The notes under the pieces: generated by a model
What the model saw: only the letters and a program-made list of their open reading frames with translations
What the model was told of the DNA's origin: nothing
The model's database searches: none
Translations under genes and position numbers: made by a program
Assembly (NCBI GenBank): GCA_903931945.1
Contig: CAIZEI010000062.1
Span: forward strand, 60,094-124,093
DNA from: an uncultured Hyphomicrobiales bacterium
GTDB lineage: Bacteria > Pseudomonadota > Alphaproteobacteria > Rhizobiales > Beijerinckiaceae
Direction: 5' to 3'
DNA: 64,000 bases
Shown here: in pieces, positions 63,224 through 64,000 of the stretch
How the letters are laid out: the number at the start of each line of letters is the position of its first letter
Position numbering within the stretch: position 1 is the stretch's first letter

Positions 63224-64000
63224 TCAATCTTGTAACGGAATTCTGGCGTCGCGAATGATCGCCCGGAATTTTTCAACATCGGCCTTATAAAAGACGGCGA
63301 ATTCATCCGGGTTCGACCCCTGGGGCTCGACGGCATAGGCTTCGAGCCGTTTCTGCAGCGCGGGCGATTCGACCGCGGCCTTTGCTGCGCGATACAACCG
63401 GTCCACAATCGGACGCGGCGTGCCTGCGGGCGCAAAAAACGCCTGATAACCCTGCGCCGAAAAATTGGGCACGCCCTGCTCGGCGATGGTCGGCACATCC
63501 GGCAACCCGGTTGAGCGACGCGCCATCGTACTGGCGAGACCGCGCAAAGCGCCTCCCTCGACCTGCGCTTTGGCGGTTGCGATGGGGAGAAGCGCGATCT
63601 CGACTTCCCGCCCCATCAGGGCGTTGATGATTTCGCCGTCGCTCTTGTAGGAGACCATCCCCATGTCGAAACCCGCGCGCAGTTTCAGCAATTCCATCGT
63701 CAGATGGAAAGCGTTTCCGACGCCGGTAGCGCCATAATTGAGCTGTCCCGGCTTTGAACGGGCAAGCGCAATGAGATCGCCGAGGTTTTGAACCGGCGAG
63801 GCAGGATTGGCGACGATCACAATGCTGGTTGAAAACAGCAACGAAACCGGAATGAAGTCTTCCGGTTTCCAGCCGAGATTCTTGAAAATGCCGGGCGATA
63901 TCGAGTGGCCGTTGGTCGTCAGCAGAATCGTATAGCCATCGGGTTGCGAGCGCGCGACATATTCTGTTCCGACATTGCCTCCGGCGCCGGGCCGGTTATC
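63224..64000 (-). CDS. Bug/TctC-type solute receptor, partial
   Basis: The frame stays open from the TGA at 63224 to the window end, so the 5' part is outside. Visible from the edge: NRPGAGGNVGTEYVARSQPDGYTILLTTNGHSISPGIFKNLGWKPEDFIPVSLLFSTSIVIVANPASPVQNLGDLIALARSKPGQLNYGATGVGNAFHLTMELLKL. Strong similarity to the following gene indicates a tandem duplication. Confidence 0.93.
   Translation of the reverse strand, partial: DNRPGAGGNVGTEYVARSQPDGYTILLTTNGHSISPGIFKNLGWKPEDFIPVSLLFSTSIVIVANPASPVQNLGDLIALARSKPGQLNYGATGVGNAFHLTMELLKLRAGFDMGMVSYKSDGEIINALMGREVEIALLPIATAKAQVEGGALRGLASTMARRSTGLPDVPTIAEQGVPNFSAQGYQAFFAPAGTPRPIVDRLYRAAKAAVESPALQKRLEAYAVEPQGSNPDEFAVFYKADVEKFRAIIRDARIPLQD

Overview
The window looks like chromosome of a GC-rich alphaproteobacterium, most likely in the Hyphomicrobiales (Rhizobiales). 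The housekeeping order supports this: plsY-pyrC-pyrB beside topA; fabD-fabG-acpP-fabF-mltG-yicC-gmk; rpsF-rpsR-DUF2232-rplI-dnaB-alr; pal-cpoB-tilS-ftsH. So do the many orphan Bug/TctC solute receptors and the Lys/Ala-rich tail of TopA. The genus cannot be fixed from the sequence alone.

Layout. 0-0.4 kb: a FitAB/VapBC-type toxin-antitoxin pair cut by the window edge, with an apparent frameshift in the antitoxin. 0.4-3.6 kb: gatC-gatA, ruvX and small proteins. 3.6-11.3 kb: dprA split in two by a 6.4-kb IS1595-family transposon (4808-11225; 32-bp inverted repeats, near-perfect 8-bp target duplication). The transposon carries its own transposase, a DUF6471 regulator with a symmetrical divergent promoter/operator region, a membrane protein, a winged-helix-like protein and a Panacea-type (PanAT-like) toxin-antitoxin pair. 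A second IS1595-family element (5754-8383; perfect 8-bp duplication) sits exactly between the Panacea antitoxin and its partner and leaves both reading frames intact. 11.3-33.4 kb: plsY, pyrC-like, pyrB, topA (one continuous frame broken by a single TAG), fatty-acid synthesis genes, mltG, yicC, gmk, radA, an acyltransferase, alr, dnaB and ribosomal protein genes. 33.8-36.0 kb: aspS and a small protein.

36.0-45.5 kb is accessory: two convergent HigBA-like toxin-antitoxin modules, two NMT1/SsuA-type and one Bug-type binding proteins, a class II aldolase, tRNA-Asp, a ClpP-like periplasmic protein, three copies of a palindromic repeat around a nonsense-interrupted DUF559 gene and a truncated serine recombinase, and a 541-residue ABC-ATPase fused to a TOPRIM/DUF4435-like domain that is a good defence-gene candidate. 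45.9-52.0 kb is a single-strand catabolic-looking cluster (UbiD decarboxylase, Phd antitoxin with a decayed PIN toxin, Bug receptor, GlcG/HbpS, Bug receptor, Vgb-like propeller with a haem c site). 52.3-57.3 kb is pal-cpoB-tilS-ftsH. 57.4-64 kb holds a small protein, a Tat-exported phosphoesterase, an L,D-transpeptidase, a deacetylase-MFS pair, a conserved hypothetical protein and two tandem Bug receptors, the last cut by the window end.

The most notable points are the nested transposons in dprA with a separated Panacea toxin-antitoxin pair, the in-frame amber codon in topA, and the single-gene ATPase-TOPRIM system. Several other genes have single-base interruptions, so sequencing error has to be considered for those.
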